64,000 nt of DNA from Deltaproteobacteria bacterium (lineage in GTDB: Bacteria; UBA10199; JADFYH01): contig JADFYH010000007.1 of NCBI GenBank assembly GCA_015233135.1, forward strand, positions 1 to 64,000, given 5' to 3'. A program made the translations under genes and the position numbers. Below the pieces are notes generated by a model. The model saw only the letters and a program-made list of their open reading frames with translations. It made no database searches and was not told where the DNA came from. This document shows, piece after piece, positions 1 to 9,375 of this stretch; the stretch's first letter is position 1, and the number at the start of each line of letters is the position of its first letter.

Positions 1-27
1 ATTTCCTGATCGAAAAACTCCAATACC

Positions 28-49
28 GGTCGGGCACAGAGACCCGACC
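28..49. repeat. Palindromic GGTCGGG/CCCGACC repeat
   Basis: Arms GGTCGGG (28-34) and CCCGACC (43-49) flank an 8-base spacer and form a 7 bp GC-rich stem. No T-run follows, so it is not a classical terminator. From general knowledge, similar GTCGGG hairpins occur as dispersed intergenic repeats in bacteria; membership of such a family is inferred. Confidence 0.5.
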
Positions 50-406
50 CTACGGAGGAATAGAGGGAGGAAAAAATTGAATGTTTGATTTCGTGCAAGG
101 CAGCAACGGCTTGGCTCAAATGGGGAATTGTAGAAACGGCACTTGCTGGCAAAACAGCTTCAACAGGCTGATGTAGGGGATTGTTTGCAAGTAATGTTAA
201 AGGTTGTGTAGATCTGTTAAGGGTTACCATAAGCTTTAATCCCTGGAGAATCTCAGTTCCAAAAGCTTATCGGCATAGGAAGGAGAAAGTTGTGTGGTTT
301 TTTTTACCAAGGATGACAAATCGCATACCAGGAAACATTTTCTTTGGTTGCGGCGGGGCCGCGATATGATAATCACATCCATTAGTCACCTTGGAAGAGG
401 ATATTT
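50..406. other. Intergenic region upstream of split glnE
   Basis: No recognisable gene is visible here. A 31-codon open frame starts at ATG 82 after a GGAGG (66-71), but its peptide resembles nothing I recognise. Longer open frames to the right overlap the glnE start in other phases and look like chance. The glnE ribosome-binding site, GGAAGAGG, lies at 392-399. I see no clear sigma-70 or sigma-54 promoter. Confidence 0.4.
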
Positions 407-1828
407 ATGGATGCCCAAATTCGACAAATTTTGGAATGGTCTGGCGAACCCGTCACGGCCCTGCACGCCTTCGAACAGCTGCAAGAGCTCTATCTGCAAT
501 ACAAAGGTCATGCCCTCGATTTGGAACCTGTAAACACCAAGCGCATGCTTTCCATCTTGGGGAACTCTCATTTTTTGACTCAATTCTTGCTTAAAAATGC
601 CGCCGAAATTGACCTACTCACTGAATCGAATGCCATTGAAACCGAAAAAAAAATGGAGCATTTTTTGGAAGAGCTTTCAGTCCTTTCTGAGACCTATTCA
701 CACAATGTGGATGATTTTAAACTTCAACTCAGAAACTACAAATATCGAGAATTTTTACGGATTACGGTGAAAGACCTTTCCCAGGCCGCGGGGCAGAAAA
801 TAATTTTGGAAGAACTGAGCGACCTGGCTTGCGCCCTCGTGCAAGCGGCGCTCGGCTTCGAATTGAAACGCCTTCAAGAAGAATCCCCTTCCTTCTTTAA
901 AGACGAAGAACGTTGGAAGCCTGAACATTGCGGGTTTCAAGTGATCGCCATGGGTAAACTGGGCGCACGTGAAATCAACTATTCTTCGGATATTGACCTA
1001 CAGTACGTTTACGATTTGGCTCCCGAGGAAATAAACCCCGAACCGCTCGGCCTTCGCGAGTTCTATTACAAACTGGCCGAACGCCTCACTCAAACTCTCT
1101 CTTCAAAATCCCCCGAGGGTTTTCTTTACCGGGTCGATTTGGATCTGCGCCCCGAAGGAAAAAGTGGCCCTTTGGTCAACTCACTCTACGCCCTTGAAAA
1201 CTACTACGAAGCCTTTGGCGAAGAATGGGAGCGCCAGGCCCTCATCCGCGCCATCCCTATCGCTGGCGATGAAAAACTGAAAAAAGATTTTTTAAGCCTG
1301 GTACATCCCTTTGTTTGGAGGAAGCATGTCGACCTGTCGACCATTGACCGCATGAAGGCCATGAAGGCCAAGGTGCATGAATCGTCCAGAAAAAAGCTCG
1401 CCAGGGGTTTTAATGTAAAGCTGGACGAAGGGGGCATTCGCGAAATTGAATTTTTCGTACAAACCTTGCAACTCTTATTTGGCGGCCAACAGCCCTCCCT
1501 GCAAACCCCTTCCACCTTCGAGGCTCTAAAAAACCTGACCCAATTAAAACGGATTAGCGAACAGGATGAAAGTCAACTGACGGATGCCTACCTTTTTTTG
1601 AGACGCGTCGAACATCGCTTGCAACTCGTTCACGAAGCGCAGACGCACAATATCCCTCAAAACATTAGTGAACAGATGGCCCTCGCCCGTCGCATGGGAT
1701 ATTATGATGAAGATCTGGAAAAGGCCCATGCCCGTTTTATGGATGACCTGACCCACACCACCAGCATGGTGCAAAATATTTTCAAAAACTTGTTCGATCA
1801 GGAAATGAAAGTGGATGGCGAATCATGA
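407..1828 (+). CDS. glnE: GlnE N-terminal half: adenylyl-removing domain
   Basis: In the GlnE family this domain removes AMP from glutamine synthetase, reactivating it when nitrogen is limiting. The nucleotidyltransferase signature GKLGAREINYSSDIDL lies near residues 182-197 with its paired aspartates, and an LDLRPEGKSGPL motif follows. The 473-residue product matches the first half of the roughly 950-residue bifunctional enzyme and ends in the helical linker. ATG 407 follows GGAAGAGG at 392-399. The stop overlaps the next gene's start as ATGA, so the two halves are probably translationally coupled. Neither frame is damaged, which argues against a recent frameshift, although a sequencing indel cannot be excluded from one sequence. 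Confidence 0.88.
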   Translation: MDAQIRQILEWSGEPVTALHAFEQLQELYLQYKGHALDLEPVNTKRMLSILGNSHFLTQFLLKNAAEIDLLTESNAIETEKKMEHFLEELSVLSETYSHNVDDFKLQLRNYKYREFLRITVKDLSQAAGQKIILEELSDLACALVQAALGFELKRLQEESPSFFKDEERWKPEHCGFQVIAMGKLGAREINYSSDIDLQYVYDLAPEEINPEPLGLREFYYKLAERLTQTLSSKSPEGFLYRVDLDLRPEGKSGPLVNSLYALENYYEAFGEEWERQALIRAIPIAGDEKLKKDFLSLVHPFVWRKHVDLSTIDRMKAMKAKVHESSRKKLARGFNVKLDEGGIREIEFFVQTLQLLFGGQQPSLQTPSTFEALKNLTQLKRISEQDESQLTDAYLFLRRVEHRLQLVHEAQTHNIPQNISEQMALARRMGYYDEDLEKAHARFMDDLTHTTSMVQNIFKNLFDQEMKVDGES

Positions 1829-2976
1829 TTTATTCCTTGTCCACACTTCAACACGATCTTCAAAATCGCCTGAAGGAACTCAGCGACCTGGAATTAAGGC
1901 TGGATGAAATCCGCTCTTTTAAACGGGATTATTTTTCGCAAATTCAAAAAGAGGACACCGAAAATCACTCCCCACTACCCGAGGTATTTCAAAATCTGAG
2001 CAGCGTCGCCCAATGCGTACTGCAGGCCACTTATCAAATAGCCTTCGATTCCCTGACGCCTACCTATGGTTTCCCCAGTTTTATCGACAACTCGGGGAAC
2101 TTGATGCGGGCTGAATTTGCCATTGTCGCCATGGGAAAATTCGGTGGCCGGGAAATGCATTATTATTCGGATCTTGATCTGATTTTTTTATACAACCGCA
2201 ACGGCGATACAGAAGGCCGCAAGAAAATTTCCAATAAGGAATTTTACGCCCTGCTGGCTCAAAAATTAATTTCTTATCTTACCGTGCACACCCTTCGCGG
2301 TTATGCCTTTAAAGTCGATACCCAGCTACGTCCCTCGGGGAACCAGGGTCCCTTGATTTCTTCGCTGGATGCCTTTGCGGACTACCAACGCAACTTTGCG
2401 CAAATTTGGGAAAAACAGGCCCTGCTGAAGGCCCGCTTTGTTTGTGGCGATGAAGGCTTTGGCAAAACTTTGAAGGAACACACCCTGCGTTTTATTTTCT
2501 CTACCGAATTTCCGAACAATTTAAATGAAGAAATTCATCGCATGCGCTTACGCATGGAAAAAGAACTGGCCAAAGAAAGTGCCCGACGGCTTCACTACAA
2601 ACAAGGCCCAGGAGGCATTGTCGACATTGAGTTTGCGGTTCAGTATCTACAATTGAAGATGGGAAAAATTTTTGAGAGCATCGTCTGCGAAAACACCCTG
2701 GAAGCCATAGAAAAAATGGGCGAACGGGAAGTGCTGCGTCCTCCGGAATACGAAATCTTGAAAGACGCCTACCTTTTTTATCGCCTGCTCGAAACGCGCC
2801 TGGAGGTTTTTTTCGACCTGCGGCAAGGCTATCTTGACCCTCAAACTCCCCTGCTGGAAAATATCGCCGAAGTGATGGGCTATCAAAATGGGAAACTGCT
2901 GATGAATGAATTTACGGGGTATCGAAAAAAAGTGAGGCAAACTTATTTGAGAATTTTACAGGTGGAAAATCTATGA
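1825..2976 (+). CDS. glnE: GlnE C-terminal half: adenylyltransferase domain
   Basis: This is the second catalytic half of GlnE, which adenylylates and inactivates glutamine synthetase. The motif GKFGGREMHYYSDLDL lies near residues 101-116, with the metal-binding aspartates in SDLDL. A QLRPSGNQGPL motif and the C-terminal helical region (family GlnD-UR_UTase) follow. At 383 residues it is somewhat shorter than the Escherichia coli C-terminal half. Translation starts at ATG 1825 inside the upstream stop and ends in an ATGA overlap with the PEP carboxylase gene. The two subunits presumably associate to rebuild the bifunctional enzyme; this is inferred. Confidence 0.88.
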   Translation: MIYSLSTLQHDLQNRLKELSDLELRLDEIRSFKRDYFSQIQKEDTENHSPLPEVFQNLSSVAQCVLQATYQIAFDSLTPTYGFPSFIDNSGNLMRAEFAIVAMGKFGGREMHYYSDLDLIFLYNRNGDTEGRKKISNKEFYALLAQKLISYLTVHTLRGYAFKVDTQLRPSGNQGPLISSLDAFADYQRNFAQIWEKQALLKARFVCGDEGFGKTLKEHTLRFIFSTEFPNNLNEEIHRMRLRMEKELAKESARRLHYKQGPGGIVDIEFAVQYLQLKMGKIFESIVCENTLEAIEKMGEREVLRPPEYEILKDAYLFYRLLETRLEVFFDLRQGYLDPQTPLLENIAEVMGYQNGKLLMNEFTGYRKKVRQTYLRILQVENL

Positions 2977-4484
2977 TAAAAATTCCCAGAACCCTGGCCA
3001 CTCAACATCCAGACAACGCCAACATTCCCTACTGGAATAGCGACGCCTTTGTCTCCACTGCAAAAGAGGTGGAAGAATGTTACCGATCTTTTGCCGACCT
3101 TGCCTGCGATGAATACATGTGGGATTGGGAAGGCAAGTTTGTGGATGAAGCGGTAGTCGACAGGTTGTACAGCAAGTATTATGACTATTTTTACACGCAC
3201 CCTCTGGGCAAAGAGAAGCGCCTCACTTTCCGGGTGCCTAATATTTCCAAGGAAGGCCCTTCCCGTCTTTCTCGTGCCTTTAGCGGAATACTTTCTGCTT
3301 CTTACTCGGCCAGCGAACTCAAACTCTATTCTCCGCCTATTTTTGAAGTCATCCACCCCATGACTCAAAGTTCTTCCGAGCTCATTCAACTTCAAAAAAA
3401 ATTCATGGAAACCGCCCGGTTTCAGGCCAAAATTTTTGGGGTCAAAAAACTAAACCCCGACCATTTGGAAATTATCCCCCTCATCGAAGGGACCGATTCC
3501 CTTTTGAAAAGTCGGAAAATATTGGAGCAATACACCCAATTCATGCACAAACTCAGCGGAAAACGCCCCACCTGGATACGCCCTTTCATTGCCCGCAGCG
3601 ATCCTGCCCTGGACGGAGGTTTCCTGGCCGCCGTGCTCAGCGCCAAGGCAGCACTTTCGGAATATTTTAAATTTGAACGCGACACAGGAATCAAAGTCTA
3701 TCCGATGATTGGCACGGGATCTTTACCTTTCCGGGGAGGCTTAAATCCAAAAAGCATTTCTGGATTTATCAAAACCTATCCCGGAATTTCTACTGTCACC
3801 TTGCAATCTGCTTTTCGCTACGATTATCCTCTCGAGGAAGTCAAAAAGGCCATTGCGTGGCTCAATAAAAAATTACCCGACAGTGGGCGCTGCATTTATA
3901 ACGAGCATGAAATGCGCGAATTGCATACCTTGGATGCCATCTTTGTAAGACATTATCGCAACACCATTGAAGAACTCAGCGAGTTTGTGAATAGCATTGC
4001 CAGGCATATTCCTGCTCGTCGCGAACGTATTCAACACACGGGGCATTTTGGTTACTCCCGACAGGTGGGAAAGGCGGGCATCAAACTCCCTCGAGCCATT
4101 ACCTTCACTGCTGTTTTTTATTCGATTGGTGTCCCTCCCGAGCTGATTGGGCTGGGACGCGGTTTAAAAGAAGCAGAAGATCGTGGACTCACTCCAGCAC
4201 TTGAAAAACTTTACCCTCAATTAAAAGAAGATCTTCAAAATATTAGCTGTTACTTGAACCGTGAAAATCTTGAGCAGCTCGCCAAAAAAATTGAGCCTTT
4301 TCAAGAAGTGCAAAAGGGCATGGTTCATGTCGAAAATTATTTAGGGACAAAACTGGGCCCCCGAAAACACGAAGATTTCTTACATCGCAATTATACCAGT
4401 AATGTACTTCGTCGTTTTTTTATGAAACAAGAATTGCAAGAAGACATAGTCCAGGCCGCAAAAATAAGGCACAGTATTGGTTAA
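2973..4484 (+). CDS. ppcA: Archaeal-type phosphoenolpyruvate carboxylase
   Basis: The enzyme carboxylates phosphoenolpyruvate to oxaloacetate, refilling the TCA cycle and supplying carbon for aspartate and glutamate. The 503-residue length fits the short archaeal-type family (PpcA), not the roughly 900-residue bacterial enzyme. Diagnostic segments include the start TLATQHPDNA, the region RPFIARSDPALDGGF (near residues 205-220), GTGSLPFRGGL (near 248) and TLQSAFRYDYP. The gene starts within the stop of the glnE C-terminal half, so nitrogen control and anaplerosis share an operon. Archaeal-type PEPC is uncommon in bacteria, which suggests transfer or deep inheritance. Confidence 0.93.
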   Translation: MIKIPRTLATQHPDNANIPYWNSDAFVSTAKEVEECYRSFADLACDEYMWDWEGKFVDEAVVDRLYSKYYDYFYTHPLGKEKRLTFRVPNISKEGPSRLSRAFSGILSASYSASELKLYSPPIFEVIHPMTQSSSELIQLQKKFMETARFQAKIFGVKKLNPDHLEIIPLIEGTDSLLKSRKILEQYTQFMHKLSGKRPTWIRPFIARSDPALDGGFLAAVLSAKAALSEYFKFERDTGIKVYPMIGTGSLPFRGGLNPKSISGFIKTYPGISTVTLQSAFRYDYPLEEVKKAIAWLNKKLPDSGRCIYNEHEMRELHTLDAIFVRHYRNTIEELSEFVNSIARHIPARRERIQHTGHFGYSRQVGKAGIKLPRAITFTAVFYSIGVPPELIGLGRGLKEAEDRGLTPALEKLYPQLKEDLQNISCYLNRENLEQLAKKIEPFQEVQKGMVHVENYLGTKLGPRKHEDFLHRNYTSNVLRRFFMKQELQEDIVQAAKIRHSIG

Positions 4485-4488
4485 TATC

Positions 4489-5730
4489 ATGAACCTCCAT
4501 CAACTCAACGAACATTTCATCGGACACCACAAGGCCTTGAATCGGTATTTTGAAGAGCAATTCAAAAAAACTCCGGCGCTCTTTTACGTGTCTTGTGATG
4601 TTAGAAATTCTGGATTCAAAACAGCTGTCGTTGACACGAATGTATTTCCTGCAGGGTTCAACAATTTATGCGCTTCCTTTTCCCGTTTAGCCACCGCAGA
4701 AATTAAAAATTATCTCACTCATACTTATCCTGAAATAAAAAAAATTTTGCTCTTTACTGAAGCCCACACACGCAACAAATTTTATTTTGAAAACGTTGCA
4801 CGCCTTTCCCAGATGCTTACAGACGCAGGTTATGAAATTAAAGTGGGCACTGTATCCGAAGAAATTTCAGGAGACTCATTAAGCATTCCGCTCTCCTCTC
4901 AAAATCTGGATTTATTTCGAATTAAAAAAGAAGGGAAAGGCCTTTATATCGCCCAAGATTGGGAACCTGAACTGATTCTCTCCAACAACGACTTCTCAAA
5001 TGGGCTTCCAGAAGAGTTCAGGAATATTTCTCAAAAGATTATTCCGCCTCCTCAGCTCGGTTGGTTCCAGCGTAAAAAAAGTACTCATTTTGAATTTTAC
5101 AATCAGATAGCCACTGAAATTGGCCAAGTGACAGATTTAGATCCCTGGCTTATCTCTTGCTTTTTTACTGAAGCAAATGAAGTAAAGCTGAATGAAAGGC
5201 AAGGCATTGAAAAACTGGCTTTGATTGTGGATGAAACGCTAAAAAAAATACAAAAAAAATACCTCGACTATGGCATTCAAAACCCTCCCTATGTCTTCGT
5301 AAAGAATAACTCTGGTACTTATGGCATGGGCGTTGAGTATTTCAGCAGTGCAGAAGAAATTCTGGAGATGAACCGACGCACCCGAAACAAACTGTTGTCC
5401 GCTAAAGGAAACAACCCGGTGGGCTCCTTCCTAATTCAGGAAGGCATCGTCACGGCTGATTCTTACAGCGGTTATCCCATAGAACCGGTGATTTATATGG
5501 TGGGTGAAAATGAAATCGGTGGTTTTTTTCGCATCAACGAACTGAAAGATGAATGGAGCTCTCTCAACAGCAAAGGAATGGCCTTCTCCTGTTTGTGTCT
5601 GCACAAACTGGACGAACCCCATGAGGGCCATTATCTGAAATGCCCGGAAAAACAGACCCTGTTAAAACTTTCTTTTTTACTAGGAAAAATCGCCGTACTG
5701 GCAGCCGCACGAGAGGCCTACTCCGCATAG
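4489..5730 (+). CDS. gshA: Glutamate-cysteine ligase, Acidithiobacillus-type
   Basis: This probably catalyses ATP-dependent ligation of glutamate and cysteine, the first step of glutathione synthesis. The 413-residue product resembles the GshA family typified by Acidithiobacillus (TIGR02049/PF08886) rather than classical E. coli GshA. Supporting segments are NNSGTYGMGVEYF near residue 275, a glycine-rich nucleotide loop, and the preceding PPYVFVK strand. An in-frame TTG at 4477 would overlap the PEPC stop, but ATG 4489 is preferred. No strong ribosome-binding site is visible for either. The 3' end overlaps convergent dksA by 13 bases. No glutathione synthetase (gshB) is in the window. Confidence 0.85.
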   Translation: MNLHQLNEHFIGHHKALNRYFEEQFKKTPALFYVSCDVRNSGFKTAVVDTNVFPAGFNNLCASFSRLATAEIKNYLTHTYPEIKKILLFTEAHTRNKFYFENVARLSQMLTDAGYEIKVGTVSEEISGDSLSIPLSSQNLDLFRIKKEGKGLYIAQDWEPELILSNNDFSNGLPEEFRNISQKIIPPPQLGWFQRKKSTHFEFYNQIATEIGQVTDLDPWLISCFFTEANEVKLNERQGIEKLALIVDETLKKIQKKYLDYGIQNPPYVFVKNNSGTYGMGVEYFSSAEEILEMNRRTRNKLLSAKGNNPVGSFLIQEGIVTADSYSGYPIEPVIYMVGENEIGGFFRINELKDEWSSLNSKGMAFSCLCLHKLDEPHEGHYLKCPEKQTLLKLSFLLGKIAVLAAAREAYSA

Positions 5731-6083
5731 TTTTTCTCGATACGCTCCTGCTCTTCTTTGCACTGAATACAGAGATCCGTCACGGGACGGGCTTCCAAAC
5801 GCTTCAAATCTATATCTTCCCCACAAGATTCACAAATTCCATAATTTGACGCCTCAATTTTAGCCAAGGCTTTTTCAATTTTTCGGAGTAATACGCGCTC
5901 CCGGTCACGCAATAGGAGACTCATTGACTGATCGGATTCAGAAGAAGCCAGATCGACCTCATCGGGTAAATCGTCGGTATCTAGTACCAGGCCCCTCTCG
6001 CGAGTAGCTTGAGCACTTTTTATCAATTCATTCCTTCTTTCACCTAATATTTCTTTAAAACGCTTGAGGTCTTTTTTATTCAT
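5718..6083 (-). CDS. dksA: DksA/TraR-family zinc-finger regulator
   Basis: This is a 121-residue DksA-like protein. The family binds in the secondary channel of RNA polymerase and works with ppGpp in the stringent response. An N-terminal helical part (MNKKDLKRFKEILGERR) is followed by an acidic stretch with the DLPDEVDLAS segment and a four-cysteine zinc finger, CESC then CIQC, near residues 85-107. ATG 6083 is preceded on the minus strand by AGGGGGAGT, a strong ribosome-binding site. Its last codons overlap the convergent gshA end. It could be one of several DksA paralogues. Confidence 0.9.
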   Translation of the reverse strand: MNKKDLKRFKEILGERRNELIKSAQATRERGLVLDTDDLPDEVDLASSESDQSMSLLLRDRERVLLRKIEKALAKIEASNYGICESCGEDIDLKRLEARPVTDLCIQCKEEQERIEKNYAE

Positions 6084-6275
6084 AGACTCCCCCTATCGAT
6101 AGATTTAGAAACTAACACTATAGAAGATTTCTTCACTTTAGAAAACCCTTTATTTTGACGCCCTGCGTAGCCCCCCTCGCGAAAACAAGGCGGCGATACT
6201 GGTCATGAACAAGGTTTTTGTCAATCTACTTGTAGAGGCTTGATCTTCGCAGGCAAAGCACTTATTGAGGTCCCC

Positions 6276-6602
6276 ATGATGAGAAAAAACCAGAAACCGG
6301 AGGGCATTGCCAGTTTACTGAGTAAAACGCTCAAAGGCCTCAATTTGGAATCGAAGCTTAAGAGGCATTCTGTATGGAGTCACTGGGACAAGATTGTCGG
6401 AAAAACTATCGCCGAAAAGGCCTGGCCCTCGCGTCTTATGGAAGACACGTTGGTGGTAAAAGTGATTAACGCTTCCTGGATGAACGAACTCTCGTTTATG
6501 AAACAACAAATTTTGGAAAAAATTCAGACAGAAATTCCCGATTGCCCTATCAAACATCTTCGTTTGGAACTGGGAACTAAAAAATTTTTCATTCCGGATT
6601 GA
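6276..6602 (+). CDS. DUF721/DciA-like protein
   Basis: This is a 108-residue DUF721 protein. The family includes DciA, a loader or partner of replicative helicase DnaB in bacteria lacking DnaC. The conserved WDKIVGKTIAEKAWPSRL and LVVKVINASWMNELSFMK segments, with a hydrophobic beta-rich C-terminal part, fit the DciA KH-like domain. ATG 6276 and ATG 6279 are both possible, and GAGG at 6267-6270 supports either. An upstream in-frame TTG at 6240 is less likely. Function as a helicase loader is inferred from family membership. Confidence 0.8.
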   Translation: MMRKNQKPEGIASLLSKTLKGLNLESKLKRHSVWSHWDKIVGKTIAEKAWPSRLMEDTLVVKVINASWMNELSFMKQQILEKIQTEIPDCPIKHLRLELGTKKFFIPD

Positions 6603-6646
6603 AAAGAGGATGATAAAAAAAATATTTCTGTTACGATTTTACTTAT

Positions 6647-8047
6647 ATGCAAAACATTCAAAAAATTTTTTCAGCACAAAAAGAAAACCGTTGGAAAATC
6701 TCCCAAAGCACAGCCCAGGAACGAATCAAAAAATTAAAGAGAATAAGGGAAGCCATTTTCAAAAATCAGGAAGAAATCCAGAAAGCCATTTATGCGGACT
6801 ACCGAAAAAATCCTGGAGAAACGGATTTAACCGAAATCTACCCGACCATTTCCGAACTCAATCATACCATTTCCCATCTGACCCGCTGGATGAAACCTCA
6901 AAAAGTCAAAACGCCACTCACACTCTTTGGGACAAAAAGTGAAATTCATTATGAAGCCAAAGGGATTGTTCTCATCCTGTCACCCTGGAATTATCCTTTT
7001 CAGCTTCTCATGGCCCCCTTGATTGCCGCCATTGCCGCGGGGAATTGTGCCATCCTCAAACCGTCCAGCAAAACAGCTCATACCTCCGCTTTCTTGAAAA
7101 AATTCATTTCCCAATTATTCGACGAAAATGAAATTGCCCTCATCGAAGGAAATTCCGAGATCGCCGATCAGCTTCTCACACTTCCCTTCGATCATATTTT
7201 CTTCACTGGCAGTCCGCGCATTGGGAAAAAAGTCATGGAAGAAGCGTCGAAAAATCTGACTCCCGTGACTCTGGAGTTGGGCGGCAAATCTCCCGTCGTG
7301 ATCGATCAAACCGCCGATATCAAAAAGGCCGCTGAACGCATCTTATGGGGAAAGTTTATCAATGCAGGTCAAACCTGTGTGGCGCCTGATTATGTTTTAA
7401 TTCACGAAAATCGCGTGGAAGATTTTGTCAAGGAAGCCATTTCAGTCATCGAAAGCCGTTATGGAGAAAAGTCAAAACAGGCAGACAGCCCCAATTTTTG
7501 CCGTCTTGTCAGCGACGGGGCTCTCAAAACACTGAAACGTCTTCTGGATGAATCGGTCCAAAAAGGAGCCACCCTCGCTTATGGAGGACAGAGCAACCAA
7601 GACACGCGATTCTTATCCCCCACACTTTTAACCCATGTCACCAACGACTCACCCATCATGCGCGAAGAAATTTTTGGGCCCATACTCCCTTTGATTGCCT
7701 ATCGTTCCCTGGACGACGCCCTCAGCATCATTCAGAAAAGAGACAAGCCCCTGGCACTCTATATTTTTTCCAAAGATTCCAATACGGTCGATTATATTTT
7801 GAAAAACACAAGCGCTGGCGGCAGCTGTGTCAACAGCCTGATCATCCATCTGGCCAATCCTGACCTGCCTTTCGGAGGGGTGGGCTATAGCGGCATGGGC
7901 AATTACCACGGATTTTTCGGCTTCCGCACTTTCTCCCACGAACGCGCCGTCCTCCATCAAAGGTGCCTGGATACCCTCAAGATGTTCTACCCCCCCTACA
8001 CCCCCAAAGTACGAAGGATAATCAATCTGGCCACGAAGTGGTTGTGA
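6647..8047 (+). CDS. Class 3-type aldehyde dehydrogenase
   Basis: This enzyme oxidises aldehydes, probably medium or long-chain, to acids with NAD(P)+. The 466-residue length and start fit the ALDH3/AlkH-like branch, which lacks the N-terminal extension of ALDH1/2. Visible motifs are SPWNYPF, the cofactor segment FTGSPRIGKKV, the general-base glutamate in LELGGKSP and the catalytic cysteine in GQTCVAPDY. The C-terminal FYPPYTPKVRRI resembles the tail typical of this branch. It lies 44 bases after the DUF721 gene and ends six bases before the convergent DUF1015 gene. Substrate cannot be assigned, though the fad genes nearby make a fatty aldehyde plausible. Confidence 0.9.
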   Translation: MQNIQKIFSAQKENRWKISQSTAQERIKKLKRIREAIFKNQEEIQKAIYADYRKNPGETDLTEIYPTISELNHTISHLTRWMKPQKVKTPLTLFGTKSEIHYEAKGIVLILSPWNYPFQLLMAPLIAAIAAGNCAILKPSSKTAHTSAFLKKFISQLFDENEIALIEGNSEIADQLLTLPFDHIFFTGSPRIGKKVMEEASKNLTPVTLELGGKSPVVIDQTADIKKAAERILWGKFINAGQTCVAPDYVLIHENRVEDFVKEAISVIESRYGEKSKQADSPNFCRLVSDGALKTLKRLLDESVQKGATLAYGGQSNQDTRFLSPTLLTHVTNDSPIMREEIFGPILPLIAYRSLDDALSIIQKRDKPLALYIFSKDSNTVDYILKNTSAGGSCVNSLIIHLANPDLPFGGVGYSGMGNYHGFFGFRTFSHERAVLHQRCLDTLKMFYPPYTPKVRRIINLATKWL

Positions 8048-8053
8048 AATATT

Positions 8054-9370
8054 TCAATCTAAGGGATTAAATACCAATCCTGAAAGCAGTTTGGGATAAA
8101 AGAAAGTCGACTTGTGCGGCATGCGTTCCCCGATGTTGGAGATCGCTTCCACTTGTTTCATTTGGGTGGGGTTCAAGATGAAGCTCAGGCTGGCCTGCCC
8201 TTTTTCAGGGGCTTCCAGGGCCTCTTGAGTATCTTTTACATAGTGGATTTTCTTGACCTCGTCTCCCTCATGCAAATTAATTTCAAAAATTTCAGGCAAT
8301 AAATAGTGATGCAATACCGTCACATCCAATTCTCGGACAGGGGCAGAGAGTGAAGCTAGAGCAGAAATTTTTGCCAGTTTCTCAAAACTGATTTGAATGA
8401 GATTCAAAGCCTCTTTGCTGGAAAGTATAAATCCCAATTTGTTTGCGCCGACCTGCTGCAATTCTTGAAGGGCTGCCGCCTTGTTCGCCTTTGCAAATTT
8501 TTTGATCTCAAAATTTTGAGAAAGCTTTTGAAGCGCAGCCTCCAGATTCAAGGGCACAGCAACATCCAGCACACGGTGAGTGGGCAAAATCACCAAGCCT
8601 TCGTCTTCCATGGGACAGAGGTACATCATTACAAAATTGTAGGCTGGGTCAGATTGAGAAGAAGGGACATTTTGCAAACAATAGTCACGGTAATTGAGGG
8701 CTGTTTCGTAGCGATGATGCCCATCGGCAATAAAAGTGATTTTATCTTGCATCAAGGTATTTACTTGTTCGTGTATTTGAAGATCTCCCACGGCCCAGAC
8801 CTGGTGGCGATTGCCGTCATCCGTCACCAAATCCATTAAGGGTTTTTGGGTCAGGGCCTTGTCAAAATTTTTCATCACCTGGCGCTGGGCATCGGAAAAT
8901 ATTCCAAAGATGGCAGACAGATTGGTTTGGGTGGATTTGATCAGCTGTAAGCGGTCAGCCTTGGGACCTGCAAAGGTATATTCATGCGGACGGATTTTTC
9001 CTTCATCAAAGGGTTCCAGTCTTCTGCGGGCTATAAAGCCTTTTCGAGTGAGGGCCCTCCCATCGGCTAACGTGTAGGTCTGATGATAGAGATAAAGCTG
9101 GGGCTGGGCATCTTGCACCAACAGCTCCTGTTTCTGCCAATCTTGCAAATATTTTGCGGCCATTTCGTATTTATTTAATCCAAGTATTTTTCCATCCTCT
9201 TCTTGGGTGAGGATGAGTTTCACGACGTTTTGAGGATGACGCGCATAAAGTTTTTCACGATAAGCCTCGTCGATGACATCATAAGGAGGAGCCATCACTT
9301 CGGCAAAATTTTTGATTTTTAAAGGATTATAATGAAGCCCGCGAAAGGGGCTGATAATTTTTTTGGACAT
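8054..9370 (-). CDS. DUF1015 family protein
   Basis: This 438-residue protein belongs to the widespread DUF1015 family (COG4198), whose function is not established to my knowledge. Family signatures are the N-terminal RGLHYNP and MAPPYDVID, the middle segments RPHEYTFAGPKADRL and FIADGHHRYETAL, and the C-terminal NPTQMKQVEAISNIGERMPHKSTFFYPK (split by a few variable residues in relatives). It is the last gene of a leftward cluster with lepA, lepB and purD and begins five bases after purD. ATG 9370 is used. The conserved histidines suggest a metal or nucleotide-binding enzyme, but I do not assign an activity. Confidence 0.85.
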   Translation of the reverse strand: MSKKIISPFRGLHYNPLKIKNFAEVMAPPYDVIDEAYREKLYARHPQNVVKLILTQEEDGKILGLNKYEMAAKYLQDWQKQELLVQDAQPQLYLYHQTYTLADGRALTRKGFIARRRLEPFDEGKIRPHEYTFAGPKADRLQLIKSTQTNLSAIFGIFSDAQRQVMKNFDKALTQKPLMDLVTDDGNRHQVWAVGDLQIHEQVNTLMQDKITFIADGHHRYETALNYRDYCLQNVPSSQSDPAYNFVMMYLCPMEDEGLVILPTHRVLDVAVPLNLEAALQKLSQNFEIKKFAKANKAAALQELQQVGANKLGFILSSKEALNLIQISFEKLAKISALASLSAPVRELDVTVLHHYLLPEIFEINLHEGDEVKKIHYVKDTQEALEAPEKGQASLSFILNPTQMKQVEAISNIGERMPHKSTFFYPKLLSGLVFNPLD

Positions 9371-9375
9371 AAAAT

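Noticed and set aside
181-594. Short overlapping frames around the glnE start
   Set aside because: They overlap glnE in other phases and have no recognisable content.
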